From NCBI GenBank assembly GCA_028583685.1, contig JAMXIF010001253.1, forward strand, positions 85,887,689 to 85,951,688: DNA of 64,000 nt, given 5' to 3'. Position numbers and translations under genes: made by a program. This DNA comes from Petaurus breviceps papuanus. Its lineage: Eukaryota; Chordata; Mammalia; Diprotodontia; Petauridae. The notes under the pieces are model-generated. The model saw only the letters and a list, made by a program, of their open reading frames with translations. It was not told where the DNA came from and searched no databases. This document shows, piece by piece, positions 41,056-52,154 of the stretch (the first letter of the stretch is position 1; every line of letters starts with the position of its first letter).

Positions 41056-41825
41056 GTTTTTATTTTTGTCTGAAAGTGTATGCCTCTAGGGGCGGCCAGG
41101 TGGCTCAGCGAGTAAGAGCACCGGCTCCAGTGTCGGGATGACCTGGATCAAATCTGGGCTCAGATACTAAGCACCACACCCAGAAATAACTGGCAGTGTA
41201 ACCTTGAGCAACTTACTTAACCCCAATTGCTTAGGGGCAGCCAGGTAGCACAGCGAGTAAGAGCACCGGCTCCAGTGTCGGGATGACCTGGAGATCAAAT
41301 CCCAGGCTCAGATACTCAGCACCACACCCAGAAATAACTGGCCATGTAACCTTGAGCAAGTTGCTTAACCCTGATTGCTTAAAAAAAAAAAAAGAAAGTG
41401 TATGCCTCATTCTGTTCTTTCTTTTTTAAAAACTAATTTACTTTTAGTTTACAACATTCAGTTTCACAAGTTTTTGAGTTCCAAATTTTCTTCCCTTCCC
41501 TCTTCTTCCCCTCCCCACCATGGTGGCATGTAATCCAATATAGGTTCTACATATACCTTCACATTAAACATTAGTCAAGTTGTAAAGAAGAATTATAACC
41601 AATGGAATGAACAACTAGAAAGAAGAAACAAAACAAGACGAAAGAGAGAGCAAGTAGTTTGCTTCAATTTGCATTCAGATTCCATAATTCTTTCTCTGGA
41701 TGTGGATAGCCTTTTCTATCATGAGGCTTTTGGAGTTGTCTTATTACCTTATGTTGCTGAGAAGAGCCCAGTCTGTCAAAATTAGTCAGCACAGATACAA
41801 TGCATCTGTAATTGTGTACAATGTT
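41056..41825 (-). repeat. Antisense L1 3' end inserted into sense L1
   Basis: It is flanked by a perfect 13-bp direct repeat, tgatccaaccatt, at 41043-41055 and 41826-41838. It starts with a T-rich run and continues to ttctttctctggatgtggat and gttgctgagaagagcccagt, the reversed L1 3' region. A dimeric SINE is nested in it. Confidence 0.9.
41087..41393 (+). repeat. Tandem-dimeric SINE with target-site duplication
   Basis: Two about 145-bp monomers lie head to tail. Each begins ggggc(g/a)gccaggt, includes gcaccggctccagtgtcggg and ccacacccagaaataactgg, and ends with a gattgctta-type tail; a 12-A tract follows the second. It is flanked by a perfect 15-bp repeat, gaaagtgtatgcctc, at 41072-41086 and 41394-41408. 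Confidence 0.95.
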
Positions 41826-41838
41826 TGATCCAACCATT

Positions 41839-42470
41839 CTTGAGAGCAATTTGGAACTATGTCCAAAGGGCAGCCAAACTGTACATACCCTTTGATCTAG
41901 AAATACCACTACTAGGTCCGTATTCCAAAGAGATAATTTAAAAAGGGAGGGGGATCCACATGCACAAAAATATTTGTAGCAATTCTTTTTGTGATGGCAA
42001 GGAATTGGAAATTGAAGAGATTCATCATTTGGGGAATGGCTGAAGAAGTTGTGGTGTATGAATGTGATGGAATACTATTGCACTATAAGAAATGATGAGC
42101 AGGCAGATTTTGGAAAAACCTGGAAAGACTTACATGAACTGATGTTGAGTGAAGTACAGTACAATAGTCTTAGACAATTCTGAAGGACTCATGATGGAAA
42201 ATGCTATCCATATCCAGATGAAGGACTGTGGAGTCTGAACACAGATCAAAGCACACTATTTTCACTTTTTACAAATTCTCTTGCTCTGATCCTTCTTTCA
42301 CAACATGACTGATGTGGAAATGTGTTTAACACGATTCTATATGTATAACCTATATTGGATTGCTTGCTCTCTTGGGGAGAGGAGAGGAGAAAAACTTGGA
42401 ACTCAAAATTTTGTGAAGATGAGTGTTGAAAATTGTCTTTGCATGCAATTGGAAAAAAGAAAAAGTTCTC
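41839..42470 (+). repeat. L1 LINE 3' end, right half
   Basis: It resumes the L1 with gagagcaatttggaactatg and continues through catttggggaatggctgaag, gacttacatgaactgatgtt, gactcatgatggaaaatgct and acttggaactcaaaattttg to gcatgcaattggaaaaaag. Confidence 0.9.
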
Positions 42471-42479
42471 CACGATCTG

Positions 42480-42900
42480 ACAAAATGACTCTCATTTCAT
42501 GTTGCTCCTCATGCAGCTTACATTACATCCAAATTAGGCTACATAATGTTTTCTGAATCTCAAATTTCTACATCTAGCCCCTGGGACTTTGTACAGGTAG
42601 AATGCCTAGAACCTTCTCCCACATGACCTCTCCCTACTGGGATCCCTGGTTCCATTCAAATTTCTGCTTCAGTTCCAGCTCCTCAGACTCCTTTTTCATC
42701 TAACAGTTGTTAGAGTCCCCTCCTCCTCCTTCTGCTGCAAAATTGCATTTATATTCACTCTGCATATCGTATGTATTTAATTAACTGGGTACATGTTGTA
42801 GCTGCATAAAATGTAACCTCCTGGAGGGCAGAGATTGTTTTCTTTTGTTGTCTTTGTATTTCAAGCATCTAGCATATCATCTAGTGTAGCTTCCTTTGGA
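42480..42900 (+). repeat. L2 LINE 3' end
   Basis: It has gacctctccctactgggatc, gtaacctcctggagggcaga and tcaagcatctagcatatcat. Confidence 0.7.
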
Positions 42901-42914
42901 AGGGATCTTTGCTA

Positions 42915-43150
42915 TGTGGCAGAATGGATAGAATAAAGTCTTGGAGTCAGGAAGAGCTGAGTTAAAATCCAGCTTCAGATACTTACTAGCAGTGTGACCC
43001 TGGGCAAGTCACTTAACCCTGTTTGCCTCAGTTTCCTCATCTATAAAATGAGCATTGGAGTCCGCTCTAGTATCTTTGCCAAGAAAACCCCATGGACAGT
43101 GTGGTCTATGGGGTCCTGAAGAGTTGTACACAACTAAACAGCCACAACAG
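42915..43150 (+). repeat. Long tRNA-headed SINE
   Basis: It has cttggagtcaggaagagctg, cctgggcaagtcacttaacc and ctagtatctttgccaagaaa, ending gccacaaca. Confidence 0.88.
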
Positions 43151-43496
43151 AAATCTTGCTGAGGAAAGCCCTTTCACTAATGCAGATGAGCACCAACTTT
43201 GCAACTTTGAGTTTTAGAGAATTTCTAGGGGTCTTGAAAGATAAAGACTTTTCTAGGATCACACAGCTAATATCTGTCAGTGGCTCAAAGGTAAGATTTG
43301 AACCTCAAACTTCCCAATTCCAAGGCTAACTCTTCCTCTTCTATGCCAAGCAGCCTTTATGTACTTGCAGAATGGAGAATGAATAATAAATGTTTGTTGA
43401 ATTGAAATGAGAACCAGGGGAGAGCAAAGCAGCTTTATTTAAAAAAAAAAAAGTCTGGATTAAGGGAGAGAGAAAGTTTGTTTTTTAAAGAGTTTC

Positions 43497-44330
43497 TAAG
43501 AACATAGTACAGAGTAATGGCAAGGTTGTGCATTGACCAACTCTGATAGACTTAGATCTTCTCAGTAATTCAAAGATCTAAGACAATTCCCATAGACTCA
43601 TGATGGAAAATGCTATCCACCTCCAGAAAAAAACCAACAAACAAAAACTATGAAGTCTGTATGCAGATTGAAGTAGACTATTTTCTCTTTTTTTCTTTTT
43701 GTTTTTTTCTTTCTTGTGGTTTTTCCCTTTTGTTCCAACTCTTCTTTCACAATATGACTAATGTGGAAATGTGTTTAATATGCTCATACACATATATCCT
43801 ATATTAGATTTCATGCCATCTTAGAGAGGGAGAAGGTAAAAACCAACAAACAAAAACTATGAAGTCTGTATACAGATTGAAGTAGACTATTTTCTCTTTT
43901 TTTCTTTTTCTTTCTTGTGGTTTTTCCCTTTTGTTCCAACTCTTCTTTCACAATATGACTAATGTGGAAATGTGTTTAATATGCTCATACACATATATCC
44001 TATATTAGATTTCATGCCATCTTAGAGAGGGAGAAGGTAAACAAGGGAACGAGAAAAAAATTTGGAACTCAAAAATTTAATAAAAGTGAATGTTGAAAAC
44101 TATCTTTATATTGTAATTGGAAAAAATAAAATACTATCTTTTTTTTGCTTTTTGGAGGGGGGAAGGCACGGCAATTGGGGTTAAGTGACTTGCCCAAGGT
44201 CACATGGCTGTGTCTGAGGCTGGATTTGAACTCAGGTCTTCCTGACTCCAGGGCCGGTGCTCTATTCACTGCACCACCTAGCCACTCCAATAAAATACTA
44301 TTAAGTGAGAAAAAAATAAATTAACCAGAG
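43497..44330 (+). repeat. L1 LINE 3' end with internal tandem duplication and a SINE
   Basis: It has tgatagacttagatcttctc, cccatagactcatgatggaa, aatatgactaatgtggaaat and tgaaaactatctttatattg and ends in an AATAAA-containing tail. A 209-bp segment is present twice (43632-43840 and 43841-44040). A short SINE sits in the tail. Confidence 0.88.
44138..44288 (-). repeat. Short tRNA-headed SINE, antisense, with target-site duplication
   Basis: A perfect 13-bp repeat, aataaaatactat, lies at 44125-44137 and 44289-44301. The insertion is in the poly-A-signal tail of the L1. Confidence 0.95.
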
Positions 44331-44474
44331 ACATTAAAAAAAAAAGTTTCTGAGTTTGCCACCCTTCCAGTCATTCGTTTAGTTGGTTTCCTTAGAAGGA
44401 CAGCAATGACTTGAATGATAGAAGAAAGAACAAAAAAATGAGGCAATTAGGTGGTGGGGTGTACAGAGGGATGG

Positions 44475-44960
44475 ACTTCATTCAGTCAGTCAGTCATTAA
44501 ATAATAAGCACCTGCTATGTGCCAGCACTGACCTAGGCACTGGGATGCAAAGAAAGGCAAAAGATAGTTCCTGCTCTAAAGGACCTCATAGTCGAATGGG
44601 GAAGATAACATGCAGAGAGCTACGCACAAGCAAGAGATATCGGTAGATGGATCACTAGGGGACTATGGAAGGTTTCTTGTAGGAAGTGGGATTTTAGCTG
44701 GGACTTGAAGGAATCCAGGGAAACCAGGAGGTAGAGAAGATGAAGGAGAATGTTCCAGGCATGTGGGAAAACCAACAAAAATGCCCTGAATTGAGAGAGA
44801 GAATGCCTTGTTCAAGGGACAGTTGGGAAGCAAGTATCACTGGACTGTGGAGTACATGGGAGTGAGTAAGGCAGGGGCGGAGGCAGAGATACTGGCAGAA
44901 GGCTTCTGGGAGATATGAAGTGAGGAGGAGGGAAGAAGAGGGAGATCTCAGCAAATTGAC
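44475..44960 (-). repeat. L2 LINE 3' end, antisense
   Basis: It has agcacctgctatgtgccagc, aggcactgggatgcaaagaa, ttttagctgggacttgaagg and ccaggcatgtgggaaaacca, in reversed L2 order. Confidence 0.75.
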
Positions 44961-45044
44961 TCACTTTTTACCTCAGTAAAATATAGGAAGTAAAGTTCTC
45001 GACTGAGATTGTGAGGAGAATGGAGAGCTATGGAGGGCGTGAGT

Positions 45045-45310
45045 AGAGACCCTTACAGTTAAGATAGACCTGAGTTCAAATCCTGCCTCAGACACTTACA
45101 AGCTATGTAATGACTCTGGGCAAGTCACATAAGTTCTTCTCACCTTCTTTTCTTCATTAATGGGGACAATAATAATTTCTTCAAATGGGGATAATAATAG
45201 TACTTACCTCCCAGTGTTGTTGTGAGGTCACAAAATGAACTATGTACAGTACTTTGCAAACCATAAAGTGCTATAAAAGTGCTTGTTATTATCATCATTA
45301 TTACTATCCC
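45045..45310 (+). repeat. MIR-family SINE, nearly full length
   Basis: It has acctgagttcaaatcctgcc, ctctgggcaagtcacataag, cttacctcccagtgttgttg, agtactttgcaaaccataaa and a tail with ttattatcatcattatta. Confidence 0.75.
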
Positions 45311-45329
45311 AATGAGGTTTTCATTTAAC

Positions 45330-47150
45330 CAGACCAAGGACCTTCCCACTTAAAAAAGCAAAATAAAATGCTGTTTCCAGTGAGGCCTTCACTCTTTCCT
45401 GTCTTTTGCTGGTACCATTATCCCTTCCACATCATGACTTCCCCCTTTGCGGTTTCAGTATATTGTGGGTTGTCATAAGAAATTAAATGGCAATTTTGAG
45501 GGAATTTTGTGGAAGCCGCAGACAAAATGTGAAGGCCAGCAGAAGACTTAGGAAAAGTTTAGCAACTCAGAAATGCATAAAATACACATATGGTACAATA
45601 AATAATCAACCCATACAAGAAAAAGAAACAAAATTCAGACCTTCTCTGGTATGAAGGGAGGAACAAAAATTTTTCGACAGATTTTCTAGATCACAGGGGC
45701 GCTACTCTCCTAACACCCTTGATGTGGAAGGAATAACTGTATTCCCCCCCTGCACACTGTGTAGTGTAAGCTGATTGGGTGAGGCAAGGTAGGAGAGGAT
45801 TCATGCAGTTTTCTAATACGGGTGAGTCACTGCTCTCCAGCTCCCCATTGATTCCCTCCCTGGACCATCCCAAATCACATTCTGTTAAGCAAAGGATGAG
45901 ATTCAATGAAGGAAAAATGATGGTCTTGTTGGATTAACTATAAGGCTATAAATAATAAGTCTGACATGGTCTGTCCTCTATTTTCTAGCTCTTCACTACT
46001 TTACTCTGGGCTTAAGGTGGGGAGGGCAATAAGCCCAAGGAGACCAGTAAATAGCCTTACTATGATTGAGTAAAGGATAGAAGGATCGTGATGGATCTAT
46101 GATTTCATTGGTTTGGTGAAAATTCTGGGTGAAGAGGGTCTCTTTACCAACGATGGGAAGCGTCTTTTCTGAAGCTCACAGTCTTAAGAGAGTTGCCTAG
46201 AGCACTGGGAATGTAATTGACTTGCTCAGGCTCTCAGAGTCAACATGTGCTGTAGGAAGCTGGGGGAAGAGGAGGCCTCAAACCCCAATTTTTCTGGACT
46301 CCAAGGCTGACTTTCAATGTAGCAGGCCATACCTTCTCTTTACTATGACTTTTGACACTGATAATTGGCTTACCTGACATTTCTGGTACACATGCATAAT
46401 CTGTGCTTTGTGTTCCTTCTGCCCTCCCCAGAGGTACTGGGGAACAGCCTAGGGGAGTCACCATGAAATTGGGGGAAATAAAACTTACTTATGCAGAAAT
46501 AGGTATTAATTCATTAGCAAATGATTTAAAAGGGCAAAAATGCAGAAGCATCGGCTATAGATTGAGAATCTCGAAATAGCTGTGGGTTTGGAAAAATAAT
46601 AACTACAGAGAATAATTCAATTCAGCATCTGAGGAGCTACTTTTTACTGGCACTGGGTTAGGGTCTAGTGTCAGGGAGATAAGTGTAAATCCCCCAGTCT
46701 CTGCCTAAAAGATGATCACAATCTTAAACATGTATATATATGTATATATATATATAACAATTTTGGGAGCCTGCCCAAAAAATGGGGTCTTACGTGCCAA
46801 AAGAGTGGCACTCCAGGTTTCTGTTGGTTTGGCTTGAATAAGTGATGTCTGGGGGTAATTTTTCATTGCAAGCATTTCACCAGGAAAGCAGTCTGAAAAA
46901 GTGAAAACTTATTCCTGCAAACTTGAGCCCCCTAGGATGTCTGACAAAAGACTAAATTTATTTCATGGGCCTTTCTAAAAAATAATCTTTATGATTTATT
47001 TTGTTAACCCTCTCCCTGCCCCCCACCCAAGATTTTCCCTGAGTAGCAGAATTTGGCTCTTGTCTCTCTAGGAATTTTCAGTAAATTCCACTTGAAAGTA
47101 CTAGGGCTAATAAGACATTAGCTATAGAACAGATTTTATTTAACCTGATA
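45330..47150. other. Upstream region of ITGB6, about 1.8 kb without recognised repeat or gene
   Basis: It looks single-copy. There is a short TA microsatellite at about 46730-46757. One consensus AP-1 heptamer lies at 45823-45829, which is expected by chance at this length. Reading frames are short and were not recognised. Confidence 0.4.
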
Positions 47151-47154
47151 AAAA

Positions 47155-47395
47155 GAAATAAGGAAGGAAAGGAAGGAAAGGGAGGAAAGAAGGAAGGAAG
47201 GAAGACAAAAGAAAGGAAGGAAGAAGGAAAGGAAGAAAAAAGAGAAATATAAAAGATAAAAAGGAAGGAAGAAAGGAAGGGAGGGAGGGAGGAAGAAAGA
47301 GACAGAAAGAAAGGAAGAAAGAAAGGAAGAAAAAGAAAGAAAGAAAGAAAGAAAGAGAAAGAAAGAAAGAAGGAAAGGAAGGAAGAAAGGAATAC
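47155..47395. repeat. Purine-only (GGAA/GAAA)n tract
   Basis: About 240 bases of nearly pure purine on the plus strand (aggaaggaaagg, agaaagaaagaaag), with few pyrimidines. The long open frame opposite encodes only S, F and L. Confidence 0.95.
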
Positions 47396-47883
47396 TAGGT
47401 TCATACCTAAGCCCTCAATTCAGGAAAGCTCTCATTCCTTTTCCTGAGGACATCAAGCAACCCTTCACTGTAAGTTAGCCTGTCAGACACACTTCGTGTC
47501 TGGACCTGCACCAACCACAGGATTCATAGTGCCAATGACTGAGTAGGTATGAGTTCTCCTCAGTGTACGTGATTTCTTCCCATGCAGATTTCTATCTTTG
47601 AGACCGAACAGGTGATGTGGCCTCTAGACTTCTCTCCAGTTCTAAATGACCTTGAACATCTTCATATTCTTTAGCATCTTCTCTCCTAATGGCTTCGAAT
47701 TCCTTTTCTTTCCCTCCCTCCATCCCCTTCTCTCTTAGTCAAGTTTCCTTTCTACCTTTTTAGCTTTACCTAATGAGATAACTCCTATCTATGCACATGT
47801 GGTTTCTAACAGAGGCAGTATGGATGTACAGGCCTCAACCCAGGTCCAAGTACAGCCCTGTGCCTCTGTGGTTGTGTCCCTTG

Positions 47884-48050
47884 TTTTTATTTTTTTTTTT
47901 GGAGGAGGGAGGGCAAGGCAATCGGGGTTAAGTGACTTGCCCAAGGTCACACAGCTAGATTTTGTGTTAAGTGTCTGAGGCTGGATTTGAACTCAGGTCC
48001 TCCTGACTCCAGGGCAGGTGCGCTATTCACTGCGCCACCTAGCCTCCTCT
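47884..48050 (-). repeat. Short tRNA-headed SINE, antisense, with target-site duplication
   Basis: It is flanked by tgtgtcccttg at 47873-47883 and 48055-48065. Its body has cggggttaagtgacttgccc and a reversed head gcgccacctagcc. Confidence 0.92.
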
Positions 48051-48069
48051 TGTATGTGTCCCTTGCTGA

Positions 48070-48215
48070 AGAAAGTAGTGACGCAGTGCTGGATCTACAA
48101 TTCAAATTCCTGCTCTGTTAAAATACTACCACTGTGACCTTGGGCATGTGATTTAATCTATCTGTGCCTCAGTTTCTTCACGTATGACATGAGGCATTTG
48201 GACAAGATAACCTAG
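48070..48215 (+). repeat. MIR-family SINE
   Basis: It has ccactgtgaccttgggcatg, tgatttaatctatctgtgcc and gacatgaggcatttggacaa. Its tail appears to resume at about 48480 (gaattggactaaataaccca) after the SINE at 48222-48470. Confidence 0.65.
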
Positions 48216-48221
48216 CTATGA

Positions 48222-48470
48222 GGCAGTTAAGTGGTGCAGTGCTGGGCCTGGAGTCAGGAAGACGCATCTTCCTGGTTCAAATCTGACCTCAGACACTTTA
48301 GCAGCTGTGTGACCCTGGGCAAGTCACTTAAGCCTGTTTGCCTCAGTTTCCTCATCTGTAAAATGAGCTAAAGTAGGAAATGGCAAACCATTTCAGTCTC
48401 TTTGCCAAGAAAACCCCAAATGGGGTCACAAAGAGTCAGACAAGGCTGAAAAATGGCTGAACAACAAGAA
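48222..48470 (+). repeat. Long tRNA-headed SINE
   Basis: It has gggcctggagtcaggaagac, ctgtgtgaccctgggcaagt, cagtttcctcatctgtaaaa, caagaaaaccccaaatgggg and a tail of ctgaacaacaaga. Confidence 0.93.
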
Positions 48471-48659
48471 CAAAAAGGAGGAATTGGACTAAATAACCCA
48501 GAGGGTCCCTTCATATTCTTACACTAGTACATTTCATAGGATCATAAATTTAGAGATTAGGCAAACAGGCTTCAGTGAAATGTACTAATGTAAGAATGCT
48601 CATTGTATTTCTTGGAAATTTGTCCTTATTTTATCAAAGGAGGAAGAACTTTTCATTTG

Positions 48660-48815
48660 ACAAGAGAAGCCATGTGGTAGGAGGAACTTTGGACTCTAGA
48701 AGCTTTGGGTTCAAGTCTGGTACCAGCTTTGCTTCTTGCTAGCCTGGCAAACATGGGGGAAATCACTTTGCTTCTCTGAGACTGCTGTCTCTTCTGTAAA
48801 ATGGAGATGAATACA
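48660..48815 (+). repeat. MIR-family SINE
   Basis: It has agccatgtggtaggaggaac, ctttgggttcaagtctggta and tctgtaaaatggagatgaat. Confidence 0.6.
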
Positions 48816-49900
48816 CGTTCACCCTTGTCCTGCCAGGGCTACCATGCAGAAAGCATTCTCTAAGTGGGAGACTTTCTAGCTCAGTAGGAGCTGTAACCCC
48901 ACCTCCCACCACTTGCCAAGCCTCCCAGGGCTTTGCTGATCTCTGCAATCATCACTTCGTTCACCTCAGTAAAACACCTACACAGCTCTGTACTCCTGAG
49001 ATTTAACCCCTCTGGGTGTCCCTGTGCTGAGTGCCAGGGTGTTTTCACCTTGGAGAGAGAAGATTCCCCAAGGATTCAGAGATCCAACCCAGATAAAAGC
49101 CTTACACTGACTTCATTTCAAAAGGACCCCTGATTCAGAGGCTTGGGAAATTGCCTCCTTGCTTATGTTAATCTGTAAATCCCCAGGACCTGCTGCTTCT
49201 AGTCAGCTTGTAAAAACCCTGAGTGTTTGAGCTTCTTTGGGGGCCTCCTGGTCAATACACTTCTTGCAGAAAAAGAGTGAAAGTCCTGGAAAGGTTTGAA
49301 AATAAAAAATGGGGGTGGGGAGGAGATAAGCATTTTCTGCTTAAAATAGCTCCTCTTGAGGGAGATCAAAGAAGATTTTGAGTTTGTTTTCACCTTCAAC
49401 TAGGAGGAGTACAAAACATGAGAATTTCAGAGCTGGAAAAGACCTAAGACAGGATTTCCCCAAAACCCCAGACCCCAAGGAACCTCTTTTTTGCCTCTCC
49501 TCTTTTGTCTATATGATGACTAACACCTATTTACCTCTGAGGTGTGTGTGTTAGGACAGATGAGTCACCTAGGTAAGAGTGTTCCTATAACAGAGAGATG
49601 GGCACACACACACATACACACCCCTGCGGAAGCAGAGAGAACCCTGACTATAAATTTAAATAGACTTGGTGGCCTGGAGTCGGCTCCAGACTAGGGAAGG
49701 GCATGCTGCCAGTCTTTAGATCACCCTCTTAAGTCACTGATGGTCATCTTTGGGGGTGACTATATCTGTGCTATAAGCATAACATAATGATCATGGGGTA
49801 GTGAGGACTTCCAGCCAGACTGGGAAATGGTTCAGGATTTTTTATGAGATTTTTTTTATCTAAAAACTTTAGGGTACTTTCCATATGAGATCACTTCCAA
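48816..49900. other. Upstream region of ITGB6, no gene or repeat recognised
   Basis: It is moderately GC-rich single-copy-looking sequence. A short CA run lies at about 49600-49622. No splice-flanked open frame with known similarity was found. Confidence 0.4.
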
Positions 49901-49935
49901 TATACTCTCTCTGTCTCTGTGTTTCTGTATCTCTC

Positions 49936-49972
49936 TCTCTGTCTCTGTCTCAGGCAGAGACAGAGACAGAGA
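49936..49972. repeat. Perfect inverted repeat in CT/GA sequence
   Basis: A 16-bp arm at 49936-49951 is complementary to 49957-49972, with a 5-base loop (aggca). It lies in a CT-rich to GA-rich transition. Confidence 0.9.
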
Positions 49973-50029
49973 CAATTAGAGCTAGACAAGAGACAGAGAG
50001 AGACTTAGTAATTTGCATGCCTCCTCCAC

Positions 50030-50125
50030 TTCGCATTTTGTCTATGAGCTCTCTTTAGGGCAGGGACTATTTTCCCTTTCACTTTATCCCCAGTGATTAT
50101 TACAATACCTGGCACAAATGCTCGT
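50030..50125 (+). repeat. L2 LINE 3' terminus
   Basis: It has gagctctctttagggcaggg, tttatccccagtgattatta and acctggcacaaatgctcgtt. Confidence 0.6.
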
Positions 50126-50377
50126 TGACTTATTTACTTTATAATAAGCCTGACTTTTACATAGAGCTTTCAGTTCAGACGGAAGCACGGATGAGTGGGA
50201 CAGTTTTGAAACTATGGTTTCTAGAACATGATATAGGTTCTCTTATTCCAATAAACCCCTGAGCTTGACAATGCAAGTATTATACCCCCATTTTACAGAT
50301 GGGTAAACCTGCTCATGGTCATATGCCAAGGCCCTTTGCACCACACAATCCTGCCTCTCCAATTTTGAAATAGTTTT

Positions 50378-50674
50378 CAGTGCTTCTTAAACTTTAGGTC
50401 ATGACCCTGTATGGGGGGCATGAAAAAATTGGCAACAGTAAAAGGTTTCTGAATGGCAACTACCAAAAATTAATTCAAAATCAAACATGTAATGAATCCA
50501 AGGTGCTTCTGGCAGCACTTGGCCATATGGCATTGGCATAACTTCACTGCAGCCTTGGTTCTAAACACAGAGCACGTGCACTTTGCACTGCAATACCCTC
50601 AGGCCTCGTCACACCAACTAAGGCTACTAAAACAGGAAAAGGGGTTGGGAGTAGAAAAAGTTTAAGAGGCCCTG
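50378..50674. mobile_element. hAT-like nonautonomous DNA transposon (MITE), 297 bp
   Basis: The terminal inverted repeats are cagtgcttcttaaacttt at the left and, reversed at the right end, cagggcctcttaaacttt, agreeing at 16 of 18 positions. The internal sequence has no coding capacity. No clear 8-bp target-site duplication was found. A fragment of the same family lies at 14217-14290. Confidence 0.65.
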
Positions 50675-50884
50675 GTTTAGATGCAGGTTTACAGATAAAA
50701 GGGTCCTCATGTTGAACTGTTTTTCTTCTCATTCTTATTCACAAACAACTATTTTACCCATCATCATGGACATGGATTTTAATGATTTCTATTCCCCAAC
50801 TGATAGTGCTGCCCCCAACTCAAAAGGTACCTTGTATTGACTATATATTTTGTATTTACTTACATGCATACATGCTGTTTAGTG

Positions 50885-51071
50885 GTAGCCTTGTGGTGCA
50901 ATGTGACTAGCTGTGTGACCCTGAGCTTGTCCCTTAACCTCTGTTTGTCTTAATCCACTGGAGAAGGAAATGGCAAGCTACTCTAGTGTCTTTGCCAAGA
51001 AAACTCCTTAGACAGTATTGGTGTGCTATAGTCCATGAGATCATGAAGAGTCAGACATGACTAAACAACAC
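50885..51071 (+). repeat. Long tRNA-headed SINE, head shortened
   Basis: It has actagctgtgtgaccctgag, ggagaaggaaatggcaagct and gaagagtcagacatgactaa, ending acaaca. Confidence 0.82.
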
Positions 51072-51268
51072 TGCAAGGTGGTGCAGTCAATAGAGTATTG
51101 GACCTGGAGTCAGGAAGACCAGATCGAATCACCTGCTGATCTGGGTGATCCTGTGCAAATAATTTAACCTCTGCCTCAGTTTCCTCATCCATAAAACTGG
51201 TCATTGGTAATAGCATTTACCTCTCAGGGTTGTTTTGTGAATCAGATGATTCAAAGCACTTGGCAATT
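51072..51268 (+). repeat. MIR-type SINE interrupted by a dimeric SINE
   Basis: It has acctggagtcaggaagacca, ctctgcctcagtttcctcat and tttacctctcagggttgttt. Its tail resumes after 51559 with ttaaagttctgtacagatgc. Confidence 0.7.
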
Positions 51269-51559
51269 TTTTTTAAGCAATTGGGGTTAAGTAACTTGCT
51301 CAAGGTTACAGTTATTTCTGGGTGTGATGCTAAGTATCAGAGCTCAGATTTGATCCCAGGTCATCCTGACACTGGGACCGGTACTCTTACTCACTGAGCC
51401 ACCTGGCCGCCCCTAAGCAATTGGGGTTAAGTAACTTGCTCAAGGTTACACAGCCAGGTGTTTCTGGGTGGGTGCTAAGTGTCTGAGCCCAGATTCAATC
51501 CCCAGGTCATCCTGACACTGGGGCCGGTACTCTTACTCGCTGTGCTACCTGGCCTCCCC
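51269..51559 (-). repeat. Tandem-dimeric SINE, antisense, with target-site duplication
   Basis: Two monomers in reverse each carry aagcaattggggttaagtaa and atcctgacactgg. They are flanked by a perfect 14-bp repeat, agcacttggcaatt, at 51255-51268 and 51560-51573. Confidence 0.95.
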
Positions 51560-52154
51560 AGCACTTGGCAATTCTTAAAGTTCTGTACAGATGCAAACTA
51601 TTATTAAGCTTTCAGGGCAGGAGGAAGTTCACCTCTGTCTGTTTTCTCAGTATCTAGTGCAGCCCCGGGCACATAGTAGGTGTTCAATTATTACTTTATG
51701 ATTGATTTTTTAAAAATTCAAGTCCTCAGGGTAATTAACAATATAAGGACAAATGACCCATAAAGGCAACACAGAATGTCCTTAGCTTTTTGAGATCTCA
51801 GGCAGTAAAACTCAACTCACCTGTCAGGTGAATACTCTATCAAGTCTTGGATTCAGTCTTATTCAAAAGAATTGTCACACTCTTTCATCAAGGGGATGAA
51901 TGGTATTGAGCCTTATTATTCTCTGGGTACCAGAAAATACTCGTTCTTCCACCTTGGGACATGTGAGGAGTCTCCTTTATATTTTGTACCAGGTTATCAT
52001 TTTTTTGGTGCTCATTTTTCCTAAAGCAAAAAAGTTTTGGCTAGGAGGTTGAGGAAATCATGCTGATTTCTTCATTTGTTTCTTCATTCATTTCACAAAA
52101 TTTTAATGAGCACTCACCATGTGCATGATGCTATCTTAGGTGCTATAGGGGATA

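Noticed and set aside
47078-47404. 108-codon open frame rich in S, F and L
   Set aside because: It is the complement of the purine-only tract.
45823-49567. AP-1-like TGAGTCA heptamers at 45823-45829 and 49561-49567
   Set aside because: Several such heptamers are expected by chance in 64 kb, and nothing else marks these as enhancers.
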